From the NCBI RefSeq assembly GCF_030816155.1, contig NZ_JAUSXR010000001.1, forward strand, positions 2,418,001-2,482,000: a DNA stretch of 64,000 bases, read 5' to 3'. Shown here piece by piece: positions 52,970 to 62,878 of the stretch. The stretch comes from Arthrobacter woluwensis. Its GTDB lineage: Bacteria; Actinomycetota; Actinomycetes; Actinomycetales; Micrococcaceae. The notes under the pieces are model-generated. The model did no database searches, was not told the DNA's origin, and saw only the letters and a program-made list of their open reading frames with translations. The translations under genes were made by a program, and so were the position numbers. Each line of letters opens with the position of its first letter. Position 1 is the stretch's first letter.

Positions 52970-54556
52970 TCACTCCCACTCGATGGTTCCCGGCGGCTTG
53001 CTGGTCACGTCCAGCACCACGCGGTTCACGCCATCCACCTCGTTGGTGATGCGGTTGGAAATGCGGGCGAGCAGGTCGTATGGCAGGCGCGACCAGTCGG
53101 CCGTCATGGCATCCTCGCTGGACACGGGACGCAGGACGATCGGGTGACCGTAGCTGCGGCCGTCGCCCTGAACACCCACGCTGCGCACATCGGCGAGCAG
53201 CACGACGGGCATCTGCCACACTTCGTTGTCCAGGCCGGCAGCGGTCAGCTCGGCGCGGGCGATCGCGTCGGCCTTGCGCAGCAGATCCAGGCGCTCGGCG
53301 GTGATCTCACCGACGATGCGGATGCCCAGACCCGGGCCCGGGAACGGCTGGCGTCCCACGATCTCGGCCGGAAGGCCCAGCTGGGCGCCGACCGCACGGA
53401 CCTCGTCCTTGAACAGCGTGCGCAGGGGCTCCACCAGCTCGAACTGGAGATCCTCCGGCAGGCCGCCCACGTTGTGGTGGCTCTTGATGTTGGCCGTGCC
53501 CTCGCCGCCACCGGATTCGACGACGTCCGGGTACAGGGTGCCCTGGACCAGGAACTTGATGCTCTCGCCGTCGGCAGCCGCCTCGGCGATGATCGCGCGC
53601 TCAGCCTCTTCGAACGCGCGGATGAACTCGCGGCCGATGATCTTGCGCTTGGTCTCGGGATCGCTGACCCCTGCCAGAGCGTTCAGGAAGCGCTCCTGCT
53701 CATTGGCGACATAGAGGTTGGCGCCGGTGGCGGCGACGAAGTCGCGCTCCACCTGCTCGGCCTCGCCTTCACGCAGCAGGCCGTGGTTCACGAACACACA
53801 GGTCAGCTGGTCGCCCACGGCGCGCTGCACCAGGGCTGCGGCCACGGCGGAATCAACACCGCCGGACAGACCACAGATCACGCGGGCGTCGCCCACCTGC
53901 TCGCGGATGCGCTCCACCTGGTCCTCGACGATGTTGCCGGTGGTCCAGTTGGCGTCCAGGCCTGCGCCCTTGTAGAGGAAGTTCTCCAGGATCTTCTGGC
54001 CGCTCTCGGAGTGCTTGACCTCGGGGTGCCACTGCACGCCGTACAGGCACTTCTCCTCGTTGGCGAAAGCCGCCACCGGGGCGCCTGCCGTGGTGGCGAG
54101 GACCTCGAACCCTTCGGGAGCGCGGTGCACCGAGTCGCCGTGGCTCATCCACGAACGGTGGTCGGTCACGCCTTCCAGCAGCGAATGGGGCTCACCGATG
54201 AGGGTGGTCTCCGTGGAGCCGTACTCGCGGAGACCGGTCTGAGCGACCTCTCCGCCGAGGGCGCGGGCCATGGCCTGGAAGCCGTAGCAGATGCCGAGGA
54301 CGGGGACGCCGGCCTCGAAAAGGTCCGCACCGACGTTCGGGGCACCTTCGGCGTAAACGCTGGAGGGACCACCCGAAAGGATGATGGCGGCGGGGTTCTT
54401 GGCCAGAAGTTGTTCGGTGCTGAGCGTGTGCGGAACGATCTCCGAATACACGTTCGCCTCACGCACGCGGCGGGCGATCAGCTGCGCGTACTGTGCACCG
54501 TAGTCAACCACCAGCACGGGGCGCTGAGAAGTCTGAGCTGCGGGGGAATTGGTCAC
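52970..54556 (-). CDS. guaA: GMP synthase (glutamine-hydrolysing)
   Basis: A 528-residue enzyme converting XMP to GMP. The class I glutaminase domain has nucleophile C90 in GICYGFQAM and the His/Glu pair in the [16 protein letters not shown] region. The ATP-pyrophosphatase domain carries the PP-loop [15 protein letters not shown]. The dimerisation domain ends [13 protein letters not shown]. It starts at GTG 54556 with TATCCT six bases upstream; GAGGG adjoins the start. The 3' end is intact and not duplicated nearby, so this known island site is empty here. Confidence 0.96.
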   Translation of the reverse strand: MTNSPAAQTSQRPVLVVDYGAQYAQLIARRVREANVYSEIVPHTLSTEQLLAKNPAAIILSGGPSSVYAEGAPNVGADLFEAGVPVLGICYGFQAMARALGGEVAQTGLREYGSTETTLIGEPHSLLEGVTDHRSWMSHGDSVHRAPEGFEVLATTAGAPVAAFANEEKCLYGVQWHPEVKHSESGQKILENFLYKGAGLDANWTTGNIVEDQVERIREQVGDARVICGLSGGVDSAVAAALVQRAVGDQLTCVFVNHGLLREGEAEQVERDFVAATGANLYVANEQERFLNALAGVSDPETKRKIIGREFIRAFEEAERAIIAEAAADGESIKFLVQGTLYPDVVESGGGEGTANIKSHHNVGGLPEDLQFELVEPLRTLFKDEVRAVGAQLGLPAEIVGRQPFPGPGLGIRIVGEITAERLDLLRKADAIARAELTAAGLDNEVWQMPVVLLADVRSVGVQGDGRSYGHPIVLRPVSSEDAMTADWSRLPYDLLARISNRITNEVDGVNRVVLDVTSKPPGTIEWE

Positions 54557-54681
54557 CCCTCAAGGATACGGTCCCGCGGCCCTCCCCCGCACACCGGACC
54601 GGCTCCGAGTAGTGCGGCTCACAACCGGGGCCGTCACAGCGGCGGCGCGTGGCCGCCGTCGCGCGCGGAGTCCAGACACAC

Positions 54682-54724
54682 GACGACGCCGGGCGGCTGC
54701 TCAGCGCGACCGCCCGGCGTCGTC
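54682..54724 (-). terminator. Terminator after DUF3817 gene
   Basis: Arms 54682-54696 and 54710-54724 are 15-base perfect complements. The hairpin lies about 22 bases beyond the stop of the SURF1-DUF3817 operon. Confidence 0.75.
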
Positions 54725-54746
54725 ATGACCTGGTGAAACGGACCGC

Positions 54747-55232
54747 TCAGTAGCGGCTGGCGCCCTGGGGGTTCGCCGCGAGTTCGGACTCCACCTCCGC
54801 GTGGGTCTTCTTCTCGACGATGAAGGAGAGGAACGGCACCACGCCGCCGAGGGCCAGGACCACGAGCTTGCCGAACGGCCAGCGCATGAGGCTCCAGAGA
54901 CGGAAGTTGGAGATCAGGTACAGCACGTACATCCAGCCGTGCACGATCAGCACGATGATGGAGAGGTTCGCCCCACCGACGACGCCGGCCGGATCGGCAC
55001 TGGCCAGCCCGAAGACGTGCGGCTGACCCGTCACGGCGTTGGTGCCACCGGCGAAGAGGAACTGCCCGAAGCCGTACCGCAGGATGAGCTCGACGCAGAG
55101 CAGCAGCAGGAACGAGCCCGTGGCGTAGGCCAGGACCTTGTAGAACTTGAGCGCGGAACGGATCTGCTGCTCCGTCCCTCCGAAACGCCGCGGACGGGGC
55201 GCGGGGGTGCCTGCGGGCTTGGGGTCGATCAT
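54747..55232 (-). CDS. DUF3817 membrane protein
   Basis: A 161-residue integral membrane protein. Residues 1-30 are polar, then three membrane segments follow (about 33-53, 88-108 and 118-138). The FYKVLAYATGSFLLLLCVELILRYGFG and IVLIVHGWMYVLYLISNFRLW stretches are typical of DUF3817. It overlaps the SURF1 stop as ATGA, so it is the second gene of that operon. The family has no proven function; the context suggests respiratory-chain assembly. Confidence 0.85.
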   Translation of the reverse strand: MIDPKPAGTPAPRPRRFGGTEQQIRSALKFYKVLAYATGSFLLLLCVELILRYGFGQFLFAGGTNAVTGQPHVFGLASADPAGVVGGANLSIIVLIVHGWMYVLYLISNFRLWSLMRWPFGKLVVLALGGVVPFLSFIVEKKTHAEVESELAANPQGASRY

Positions 55233-56074
55233 TCGCTGCTCCTGTGGTCATCGGGGGTGTTCTGCGAAGCGGACTGATGGCGGGCGAACAGCGCCGCGTC
55301 CTCTTCGGCTTCGAGCTGCCGCTGGTAGTCGTCCTTCACCAGGCGCCACCAGATGAAGAGGGCGAATCCTGCGAAGACCACCCACTCCACGGCGTAGAAG
55401 ATGTTGAGCCAGTTCACGCCCTGCTCGGGGGGCGCCGCCTTCAGGCGCAGCGGCTTGAGGTCCGCATCGTCACGGGCGCCGACATCCTGGCCAGCGCTCT
55501 TCTCCTGGCTGGCGCCGACGAAGCCCTGATAGCTCGACACGTCCCAGACGTTGATGAGTTCCGCCACGGACAGATTGGAATAGCTGCTCTGCGGGAGATT
55601 CTGAGTCACCGTGGGGGCTTCGGAGGGAACCAGCCGCCCCGTGAGGGCGATCTGACCCTGAGGCGCCCGGGGCGCCTGATCCTCGGACGCGATCCATCCG
55701 CGGGCCACGGGGATCCACGTGACAGGAGTGGCTTTCGCCCCGGCGAGGCGCGGGGCGCCGTCGACAGCGAATGCCGTGACCACCCAGAACCCACTCCTGC
55801 CGTCCAGCAGGCGGTCCTTGACCAGCACCTGGCGCGACGGGTCGTAGTGCCCGGTCAGCGTGACCATCTGATCCGCCACGGACGAGGGGAAGAAGCTGCC
55901 CGGTTTGAGCACCTCGCTGAGGGGCCGCGGGGACTCCAGAGCACTGTCCGGGGTCTGCTCCTGTTCGGTGGAACGCCCGAACTGCCATTGACTGAGGAGC
56001 ACGAAAACCGTGGACACCAGCAGCGCGAAGAGCAATCCGGCGATCCAACGCGGCTTGAGGGCAGTTTTCAGCAC
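55229..56074 (-). CDS. SURF1 family cytochrome oxidase assembly protein
   Basis: A 281-residue protein with two membrane helices, N-terminal (about 9-28) and C-terminal (about 220-240), around a large periplasmic domain. Landmarks are LLSQWQFGRSTEQ near the start, VLVKDRLLDGRSGFWVVTAF and VARGWI in the middle, and NWLNIFYAVEWVVFAGFALFIWWRLVKDD at the end. SURF1 aids haem a insertion into aa3-type oxidases. I chose GTG 56074 (LKTALKPRW follows); longer readings have no support. It is coupled to the DUF3817 gene. Confidence 0.88.
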   Translation of the reverse strand: MLKTALKPRWIAGLLFALLVSTVFVLLSQWQFGRSTEQEQTPDSALESPRPLSEVLKPGSFFPSSVADQMVTLTGHYDPSRQVLVKDRLLDGRSGFWVVTAFAVDGAPRLAGAKATPVTWIPVARGWIASEDQAPRAPQGQIALTGRLVPSEAPTVTQNLPQSSYSNLSVAELINVWDVSSYQGFVGASQEKSAGQDVGARDDADLKPLRLKAAPPEQGVNWLNIFYAVEWVVFAGFALFIWWRLVKDDYQRQLEAEEDAALFARHQSASQNTPDDHRSSE

Positions 56075-56284
56075 CGTTCCACCGTACTGTCTGAACCTCG
56101 GAATTCCCCAAAAGCCTCCCCTCGCCCACTCGACTCCCACGGAGTCCATGCAGGCCCTCGAGACCGGGCCGGCACCCGTAACAGAATGGCCTTCCACCAG
56201 CCAGAACGCTTTATTCCAGAATTTCCCGAAAGAAATCTTTCACATGAACTTCCCTGTGACTCAGGCCTCATTTAGGCTGGCGCT

Positions 56285-58006
56285 GTGCGAGAGTACCCTT
56301 ACCCCCGTCCTGACGAGCCTTTCGGTCTCTCCCCCAGTCGATTCCTGCTCTGGCTGGGTCGCCTTCAGCTGCCCACCCTCATCGGCGGGTTCTTCTTCGG
56401 CATCATCTGGATGCTGTCACAAGCCTTCGCACCGTTTGTGATCGGCAAGGCCCTGGACCTCGGCGTGGTCGCTCAGGACTTCAACGCGCTGCTGTTCTGG
56501 ACGGCCATCTTCCTGTGCCTTGCGGCGATCCAGGCGGCCACCACCACCATCCGGCACCGCCTCGCGGTGAGCAACTGGCTGCAGGCCACGCTGACCACCA
56601 AGGAACTCATCGGGGTGAAGGTCTCGCGCGGCGGCGAATCCGTGGGACGCGCCGTGCCGACCGGCGAGATCGTGACGGTCGCGTCCAACGACGCCCCGCG
56701 TATCGGACAGCTCTTCGACGTGACGGCCCGGCTCTCCGGCTCGATCGTCTCCTACCTCGTGGTCTCCGCGCTCGTGGCGGGCATCCACCTGCCGCTCGGC
56801 ATCGCCGTCCTGATCGGAGTGCCCGCGCTCGGCGCACTCCTGGTCTTCGTGGTCAAGCCGTTCCAGAAGCGCCAGCAGGCCCAGCGCGAGGCGACCGGCA
56901 AGATGACCTCCGTGGGTGCGGACACGGTCGCGGGCCTCCGGGTGCTGCGCGGCATCGGCGGTGAGCGGATCTTCGTCAACCGGTACCGCGAGCGCTCCCA
57001 GCACGCGCGTCAGCAGGGCATCGAGGTGGCGAAGTCAGTCGCGACCCTGGAAGCCTCGCAGCTGCTCATCGGCGGCGCCTTCAGTGTGTTCTTCACTTTC
57101 ACGGGCGCGGCACTCGCCCTGGACGGCACCATCACCCCGGGACAGCTCATGTCCCTGTACGGCTTCTCGGTGTTCCTCGTCGCTCCGATCAGGACGGGGT
57201 CCGAGGCCCTCAACGTGGGCATCCGCGGCGTGGTGGGATCGCGCAAGGTCAGCAAGCTCCTGGGGGCGCTGCCTCTCGTGAGCGACGGCGGGACGTCGGC
57301 GCCGCCGTCGTCCTCCCCGCTGGAGGACGGCGAGAGCGGCGTGACGGTCCCGCCGCAGGGGCTCACCGCGCTGGTCTGCTCGGATCCCGGCCGCTCGGCC
57401 GCGGTGGCGAAGCGTCTGGGCCGCTTCGAGGACGCCGCCTCCCGCAACGTCCTCTGGGGCGACCTGCCCCTCGAGGCCTACCCGCTCGCGGACATCCGCC
57501 GGCGGATCGTGTTCAGCCAGGCGGAGGCCCAGCTGTTCACGGGCAGCCTCCGCAGCGCGCTGGACCCGCAGGGCCGTCACAGCGATCAGCGCATCCTGCA
57601 GGCGCTGGAAGCCGCCGCGGGTCTGGACATCCTGGACGCGCTCGAGGAAGGCCTGGACCACGAGGTGGACGAGAAGGGCCGCAGCTTCTCCGGCGGGCAG
57701 CGCCAGCGGCTCTCCCTCGCCCGGGCGCTGCTGAGTGAGCCCGAGTTCCTGTTGCTCGTGGAGCCCACGAGCGCGGTGGACGCTCACACCGAGGCGCGGA
57801 TCGCGGAGGGGCTCTCCGAGTCCCGCGGTTCGCTCACTGGTCACGGCGGCTCCGCGACGCTGGTGACCACCGCGAGTCCGTTGCTGCTGCATGCGATGGA
57901 CCGCGTCATCTTCCTTCCCGAAACCGGCGAACCGCTGACCGGCACCCATGCCGAATTGCTGGAACGCTGTCCCGAGTACCGAATGGTCGTGATTCGCAGT
58001 GAGTAA
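56285..58006 (+). CDS. ABC exporter half-transporter with degenerate nucleotide domain
   Basis: A 573-residue membrane-spanning plus ATPase half-transporter. Six helices lie in residues about 20-300. The ATPase domain lacks a Walker A: its place reads ALVCSDPGRSAAVAKRL. Walker B is LLLVEPTSAVD, with Val for the Asp, and no His is present at the H-loop (LVTTASPLL). The signature SFSGGQRQRLSLARALL is perfect. It overlaps the next half-transporter by eight bases, so the two form a heterodimer in which this subunit supplies the signature motif. It starts at GTG, with TAGGCT six bases upstream. Confidence 0.9.
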   Translation: MREYPYPRPDEPFGLSPSRFLLWLGRLQLPTLIGGFFFGIIWMLSQAFAPFVIGKALDLGVVAQDFNALLFWTAIFLCLAAIQAATTTIRHRLAVSNWLQATLTTKELIGVKVSRGGESVGRAVPTGEIVTVASNDAPRIGQLFDVTARLSGSIVSYLVVSALVAGIHLPLGIAVLIGVPALGALLVFVVKPFQKRQQAQREATGKMTSVGADTVAGLRVLRGIGGERIFVNRYRERSQHARQQGIEVAKSVATLEASQLLIGGAFSVFFTFTGAALALDGTITPGQLMSLYGFSVFLVAPIRTGSEALNVGIRGVVGSRKVSKLLGALPLVSDGGTSAPPSSSPLEDGESGVTVPPQGLTALVCSDPGRSAAVAKRLGRFEDAASRNVLWGDLPLEAYPLADIRRRIVFSQAEAQLFTGSLRSALDPQGRHSDQRILQALEAAAGLDILDALEEGLDHEVDEKGRSFSGGQRQRLSLARALLSEPEFLLLVEPTSAVDAHTEARIAEGLSESRGSLTGHGGSATLVTTASPLLLHAMDRVIFLPETGEPLTGTHAELLERCPEYRMVVIRSE

Positions 58007-59831
58007 CACGGTGGAGTCCTTCGAGGAACCTCTGCTGGAGGAGAACGAGGCGCGCCAGAGCCTGCCCGAGGCAGCAGCGGCCCTCCCCCGCCCCGGCAAC
58101 CGCCTGCCCATCGCCGCGTCCGCCCAGGTGCGTGCGGAGGCATGGCGGCTGCTCCGGCGCAACCGGCGCGGCCTGGTCGGCGTGATGGTGTTCTACGCGG
58201 CCGCCGCGATCATGGGCCTGGTGGGGCCGTTCATCATCGGGCGGCTGGTCGACACCGTCACGACGGGAACCACCATGTCCACCGTGACCGCTCTGAGTGT
58301 GACCCTCCTGGGATCGGTGGTGGCGCAGGCACTGCTGCAGCGGCTCGCCTCCTACCGTTCGATGGTCCTCGGCGAGAAGGTGTTCGCTGACCTCCGCGAG
58401 GAGTTCATGGGCGACGTCACCTCGCTGCCCCTTTCCACCGTGGAACGCGCCGGCACGGGCGATCTGCTCTCCCGCACGACCAACGACGTCGAAGCGCTCT
58501 CCCACGCGGTGCGCTTCGGGGTGCCCCGGCTCCTGGTCGCCGTCGTCACCGTGACGCTGACGCTGGCCGCAGCGCTCGTGGTGTCCCCGCTGCTCGGCCT
58601 CGGACTGCTGGTCAGCGCGCCGTTCATCATCCCGGTCACCCGCTGGTACCTCAAGCGCTCGGGCCCCGGCTACCAGCGCGAGCACGCGGCGTACGGCACC
58701 ATCGATGGGACCATCTCCGAGGCGGCGGACGGCGCCCTCACGGTGGACGCTCTCAGCCTCGGACCCCAGCGGATCCACCGCACCCGGGCCGCGATCCGTG
58801 AGGCCTTCGAAGCGGAGAAGTACACGCTGTGGCTCCGCTCGATGCTGTTCCCGGTGACCGAGCTGGCCCTGTGGCTGCCGGCCGTGCTGGTGGTCCTCTG
58901 GGGCGGGTGGCTGGTCTCCGTCGGCGCCGTGTCCGCGGGGTCCGTGGCCGCCGTCGCGCTGTATGCCGTGGCCCTCGTGGAACCGGTGAACACCCTCATC
59001 ATGTGGCTCGATGAACTGCAGTTCGGCGCCGCCTCACTCGCGAGGATCGTGGGCGTCAAGGAGGTTCCCGCGGACCGTGAGGTGAGCGGCGAGACCCCCG
59101 ACGGCAGCCGGATCTCGGTCCGCGGGGCGACCTTCGCGTACCGGGCGGGGCGGAACGTCCTGCACGGGGTGGATCTGGAACTGGTGCCCGGCGAGCGGCT
59201 CGCCATGGTGGGTCCGTCGGGCGCCGGCAAGTCGACGCTCGGCCGCCTGATCGCCGGCATCAACCCGCCGTCGTCCGGAGCAGTCACCGTCGGCGGAGTG
59301 CCGCTCGTGGACCTGCCGGTGGAGGAGCTCCGTCGCGAGGTGGCCCTCGTGACGCAGGAACACCACGTGTTCGTGGGTACCCTGGCGGACAATCTGCGCC
59401 TCGGCAAGGAGGAGGCGAGCGACGCCGAGCTGCTCGCCGCCCTGGACGATGTGGGAGCCGCGCCGTGGTTCTCCGCGCTCAAGGACGGCCTGGAGACGGA
59501 GCTGGGCTCGGGAGGTCACGCGCTGACCCCGTCGCAGGCCCAGGAGCTCGCCCTGGCCCGTCTGGTGCTGGCCGACCCTCACACGCTCGTGCTCGATGAG
59601 GCGACCAGCCTCATCGATCCGCAAGCGGCACGGAGTGTGGAACGCTCCCTCGGGGCCGTGCTGAGCGGCCGCACCGTGGTGGCGATCGCGCACCGCCTGC
59701 ACACAGCCCACGACGCCGACCGGGTCGCCGTCGTGGAGGACGGCCGGATCACCGAACTCGGCAGTCACGACGAACTGCTGGCGCTCGACGGTTCCTATGC
59801 CGCCCTGTGGCGGTCATGGCGCAGCGAGTGA
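57999..59831 (+). CDS. ABC exporter half-transporter with intact Walker motifs
   Basis: A 610-residue partner of the preceding gene. Six helices span about 60-330. The ATPase domain has Walker A VGPSGAGKSTLGRL (about 403-416), a Q-loop in ALVTQEHHVFVGT, Walker B TLVLDEATSLID and the H-loop VVAIAHRLHTA. The signature is lost, reading ALTPSQAQELALARLVL. Its Walker motifs and the partner's signature make one complete ATP site; the second site would have neither. It is translated from a GTG overlapping the first gene. A strong terminator follows. The cargo is unknown. Confidence 0.92.
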   Translation: MSNTVESFEEPLLEENEARQSLPEAAAALPRPGNRLPIAASAQVRAEAWRLLRRNRRGLVGVMVFYAAAAIMGLVGPFIIGRLVDTVTTGTTMSTVTALSVTLLGSVVAQALLQRLASYRSMVLGEKVFADLREEFMGDVTSLPLSTVERAGTGDLLSRTTNDVEALSHAVRFGVPRLLVAVVTVTLTLAAALVVSPLLGLGLLVSAPFIIPVTRWYLKRSGPGYQREHAAYGTIDGTISEAADGALTVDALSLGPQRIHRTRAAIREAFEAEKYTLWLRSMLFPVTELALWLPAVLVVLWGGWLVSVGAVSAGSVAAVALYAVALVEPVNTLIMWLDELQFGAASLARIVGVKEVPADREVSGETPDGSRISVRGATFAYRAGRNVLHGVDLELVPGERLAMVGPSGAGKSTLGRLIAGINPPSSGAVTVGGVPLVDLPVEELRREVALVTQEHHVFVGTLADNLRLGKEEASDAELLAALDDVGAAPWFSALKDGLETELGSGGHALTPSQAQELALARLVLADPHTLVLDEATSLIDPQAARSVERSLGAVLSGRTVVAIAHRLHTAHDADRVAVVEDGRITELGSHDELLALDGSYAALWRSWRSE

Positions 59832-59850
59832 CGCATCCCTGCTGAAACAG

Positions 59851-59882
59851 ACATTCCCCGGCGCCGAAGCGCCGGGGAATGT
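59851..59882. terminator. Bidirectional terminator after ABC exporter operon
   Basis: ACATTCCCCGGCGC and its complement form a 14-bp perfect stem with a CGAA loop. It lies between the convergent ABC and PTS genes. Confidence 0.8.
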
Positions 59883-59943
59883 CCGTTTGAGGGGGTGGCT
59901 CCGACCGAGACGGGCCAGTGGACCGCTCAGTGGCCGGGGAACC

Positions 59944-60432
59944 TCAGTGATCGAAGAACACCAGCGAAGTGTTGATCAGCTCGGCGATGACTTCGGGATC
60001 GTGAGCCCGGCGGAGGGACTCACGGTAGCTCTCCTTGGACAGCGAGCGCGCCAGCGTCGCGAGCACTTCGAGGTGCTCCGAGAACGACTGGGCCGGGGTG
60101 GCGATCAGCAGGATCAGATTGGCCGGTCCGTCCGCGGCGCCGAAGTCGAGCGAGTGCCCGTACCTGGTGACGCCGACGGCGATCGACGGCTGGGTGACGA
60201 ATTCGCTGCGGGCATGCGGGAGCCCGATGCCGCCCGGCAGACCGGTCGCCATCTGGTGCTCACGGGAGTTGACGCTCTCGAGGAAGCCTTCCAGATTGGA
60301 CACTCGCCCGGCCGTGAAGAGCCGCTGCGCGAGCTGCGCCGCGGCGTCCTCCCGGTCCGTGGCTTCCATTTCCAGGATCACCATGCTGGGCAGGGTGAGC
60401 TCAGCGTCATAACGGTTAAGATCCTCAGCCAC
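59944..60432 (-). CDS. PTS EIIA protein (fructose/mannitol/PtsN type)
   Basis: A 162-residue EIIA-2 domain protein. The phosphorylatable His lies in GGIGLPHARS (about residue 73), and AVGVTRYGHSLDFGAADGPANLILLIATPAQSFSEHLEVLATLAR is the conserved core. It either passes phosphate to an EIIB/EIIC partner encoded elsewhere or acts as a regulatory EIIA. It starts at GTG with AAAGGA upstream. It follows glpD by 85 bases on the same strand and may be co-transcribed. Confidence 0.9.
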   Translation of the reverse strand: MAEDLNRYDAELTLPSMVILEMEATDREDAAAQLAQRLFTAGRVSNLEGFLESVNSREHQMATGLPGGIGLPHARSEFVTQPSIAVGVTRYGHSLDFGAADGPANLILLIATPAQSFSEHLEVLATLARSLSKESYRESLRRAHDPEVIAELINTSLVFFDH

Positions 60433-60517
60433 GGGGGCGTCCTTTCAGTCAACGGTCGATGGTGGCGGGCCCGCATCGCTGCGGGTCACCACCGGACGGC
60501 GCCTCCAGGCGTCGTCC

Positions 60518-62254
60518 TCAGCGGAGCGGAATGATGTCGTCCACGCCGATCCGCGCCGCATCGGCGGACTCGTCGTCCGGTTGCTCCTGCGACAGGCGTT
60601 CGGCCTCCACCCGGGCCAGGTAGTGCTTGATCTCGCTCTCCTCCTGGACGGGGCTCCAGCCGAGCACCTCGCCCATGAGGCGGGCCACCACGGGCACCGC
60701 CGAGACTCCACGGTCCCAGGACTCGATGGAGATCCTGGTCCTGCGCGTGAGGACATCATGCACATGACGAGCGCCCTCGTGGGTAGTCGCAAAGACCACT
60801 TCGGCACCCAGATAATCATCCGCTCCCGGCAACGGTTCCGCCAACTCGGGCCGTTCCCGGATCAGGTCCAGGAGCTCCTGGGTCTCCGAACCGTAGCGAT
60901 TCAGGAGATGCTCCACCCGGGCCACATGCACGCCCGCTTCCTCCGCACTGCGATGACGGCGGTTCCAGGCGGCCTTGTAGCCTTCGGCTCCGAGGAGCGG
61001 GATGCCCTCGGTGCAGCTCGGGGCGACCCGGTCGTCGAGGCCACGCACCGCCTCGTCCACGGCGTCCTTGGCCATCACGCGGTACGTGGTCAGCTTGCCG
61101 CCGGCCACCACCACGAGGCCCGGCACCGGATGGGCCACGACGTGTTCCCGGGAGAGCTTCGCCGTCGAGTCGTTCTCACCGGCCAGGAGCGGACGGAGCC
61201 CGGCGTACACGCCCTCCACGTCCTCCCTGGTCAGAGGGCGCTTGAGCACCTTGTTGACGTGCTCCAGGACGTAGTCGATGTCCTTGCTGGAGGCCGCCGG
61301 ATGGGCCTTGTCCAGCTTCCAGTCGGTGTCCGTGGTGCCGATGATCCAGTGGCGGCCCCACGGGATGACGAACAGGACGCTCTTCTCGGTGCGGAGGATC
61401 AGTCCGACCGTCGACTGGAACCGGTCCCGGGGAACCACCAGGTGGATGCCCTTGGACGCGCGGACCTTGAGCTGACCACGGTCGGTGACCAGGGCCTGCG
61501 TCTCATCCGTCCACACACCGGTGGCGTTCACGACCTGCTTGGCGGCGACGTCGAACGTGCTGCCGTCCTCCATGTTCTCCAGGCGCGCGCCCACCACGCG
61601 CTCGCCCTCGCGGAGGAATTCGACCACTTTCATGCGGTTGACGGCGTGAGCGCCATAGCCGGCGGCGGTGCGGATGATGTTCACCACCAGGCGAGCGTCG
61701 TCCACCTGGGCGTCGTAGTAACGGATGGAGCCCACCATGGCGTCATCCTTGAGACTCGGAGCCGCCTTGAGCGTGCCGCGCCGCGTGAGGTGCTTGTGCA
61801 TGGGGACGCCGCGGGCGTTGCCGCTGGTCATGCCGAGCGTGTCATAGAGGAGGATGCCGGCGCCGACATACGGGCGCTCGACGAACCTCTTGGACAGCGG
61901 GTACAGGAACGGCACGGGCCGGACCAGGTGCGGCGCGATGCGCTGGATCAGCAGACCGCGTTCCTGCAAAGCTTCCGTGACGAGAGCGAAGTCCAGCATC
62001 TCGAGGTAGCGGAGACCGCCGTGGATGAGCTTCGACGAGCGGGAACTAGTGCCGGAGGCCCAGTCACGCTGCTCGACGATGCCGACCTTGAGACCGCGGG
62101 TGACGGCGTCGAGGGCGGCGCCGGCCCCGACCACACCACCGCCCACGATCAGGATGTCGAGTTCCTGACCCGGCTCCGTGGTCTTCTTGAGTGCCTCGAT
62201 GGACAACTCGCGCTGTTCCGGACCGAGGACCTTGCTGCTGGCATTCTGGCTCAT
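60518..62254 (-). CDS. glpD: Glycerol-3-phosphate dehydrogenase/oxidase
   Basis: A 578-residue FAD-dependent enzyme oxidising sn-glycerol 3-phosphate to dihydroxyacetone phosphate at the membrane. The FAD dinucleotide fold is DILIVGGGVVGAGAALDAVTRGLKVGIVE. RSSKLIHGGLRYLE, the SIRYYDAQVDDARLV block and PWGRHWIIGTTDTDW are further family landmarks. A C-terminal helical domain follows. I chose ATG 62254 (MSQNASS) because GGGAG precedes it. The only neighbour of possible related role is the PTS gene downstream; no glpF or glpK is adjacent. Confidence 0.94.
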   Translation of the reverse strand: MSQNASSKVLGPEQRELSIEALKKTTEPGQELDILIVGGGVVGAGAALDAVTRGLKVGIVEQRDWASGTSSRSSKLIHGGLRYLEMLDFALVTEALQERGLLIQRIAPHLVRPVPFLYPLSKRFVERPYVGAGILLYDTLGMTSGNARGVPMHKHLTRRGTLKAAPSLKDDAMVGSIRYYDAQVDDARLVVNIIRTAAGYGAHAVNRMKVVEFLREGERVVGARLENMEDGSTFDVAAKQVVNATGVWTDETQALVTDRGQLKVRASKGIHLVVPRDRFQSTVGLILRTEKSVLFVIPWGRHWIIGTTDTDWKLDKAHPAASSKDIDYVLEHVNKVLKRPLTREDVEGVYAGLRPLLAGENDSTAKLSREHVVAHPVPGLVVVAGGKLTTYRVMAKDAVDEAVRGLDDRVAPSCTEGIPLLGAEGYKAAWNRRHRSAEEAGVHVARVEHLLNRYGSETQELLDLIRERPELAEPLPGADDYLGAEVVFATTHEGARHVHDVLTRRTRISIESWDRGVSAVPVVARLMGEVLGWSPVQEESEIKHYLARVEAERLSQEQPDDESADAARIGVDDIIPLR

Positions 62255-62392
62255 GGAAGACTCCCGATATGCGTGGCTAAGACTTGGTTCCACCCTAGTC
62301 TTTCGGGGGCTCCTTGGGCAGGGGCGAAAGCGGTCCGTTCGACACCGCTCGCCGCGAGCCGCGGTCCTGCCTCCTGAGGTTAGATTGGCACC

Positions 62393-62878
62393 ATGCCATG
62401 GTTCAGATCGAAGACGAACGGCCCTTCCGACGTGCCGTCGCTGTTCACCGTCCGGAATTCACGGGCGATCGCCGCGGACCCTCCCGCCGTCTGGAACCTG
62501 ATCCGTCCGGCGGAGAAGGCGCGGCTCCTGAATCCGGACATCGTCCGGACCTTCTCGGCCCCCGCCCAGCCCGAGGTCGGCGGAGCGATCGAGTGTTTCC
62601 TCGCCGTGGTCGACGGCGAGGAGCAGCTCAGCGCCATCGTCGTTGTCGAGGAGGTGGAAAACCGTCTGGCGGTCGTCCGGGGCTGGGGCAGCCACGATCC
62701 GCTGTCCCGACAGGAATATCATCTGGCGCCTTCGGGCGAAGGGACGGAGCTGACACTCATCTCCTTCTTCAGCCATGGCCCTGACGCCCCGGTCAGCCTC
62801 GAGAAGTATCAGGCCGGACATCACGTGTGGAACGAGGAGTACCTGACGGCCGTCGAGCGGTACTTCACCCGGGTCTGA
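62393..62878 (+). CDS. SRPBCC family protein 1
   Basis: A 161-residue START/Bet v1-like (SRPBCC) protein. It has an N-terminal strand and helix pattern (RNSRAIAADPPAVWNLIRPAEKARLLNPDIVRTF), a central beta sheet, and a long C-terminal helix. Such folds bind hydrophobic ligands. TAGATT ends six bases before the ATG and no ribosome site is present. A paralogue follows 85 bases later. The ligand is unknown. Confidence 0.8.
   Translation: MPWFRSKTNGPSDVPSLFTVRNSRAIAADPPAVWNLIRPAEKARLLNPDIVRTFSAPAQPEVGGAIECFLAVVDGEEQLSAIVVVEEVENRLAVVRGWGSHDPLSRQEYHLAPSGEGTELTLISFFSHGPDAPVSLEKYQAGHHVWNEEYLTAVERYFTRV

Noticed and set aside
52970..53000. guaA 3' end as a possible occupied island attachment site
   Set aside because: The gene end is intact and followed directly by a terminator and an ordinary gene; no duplicated copy is present.
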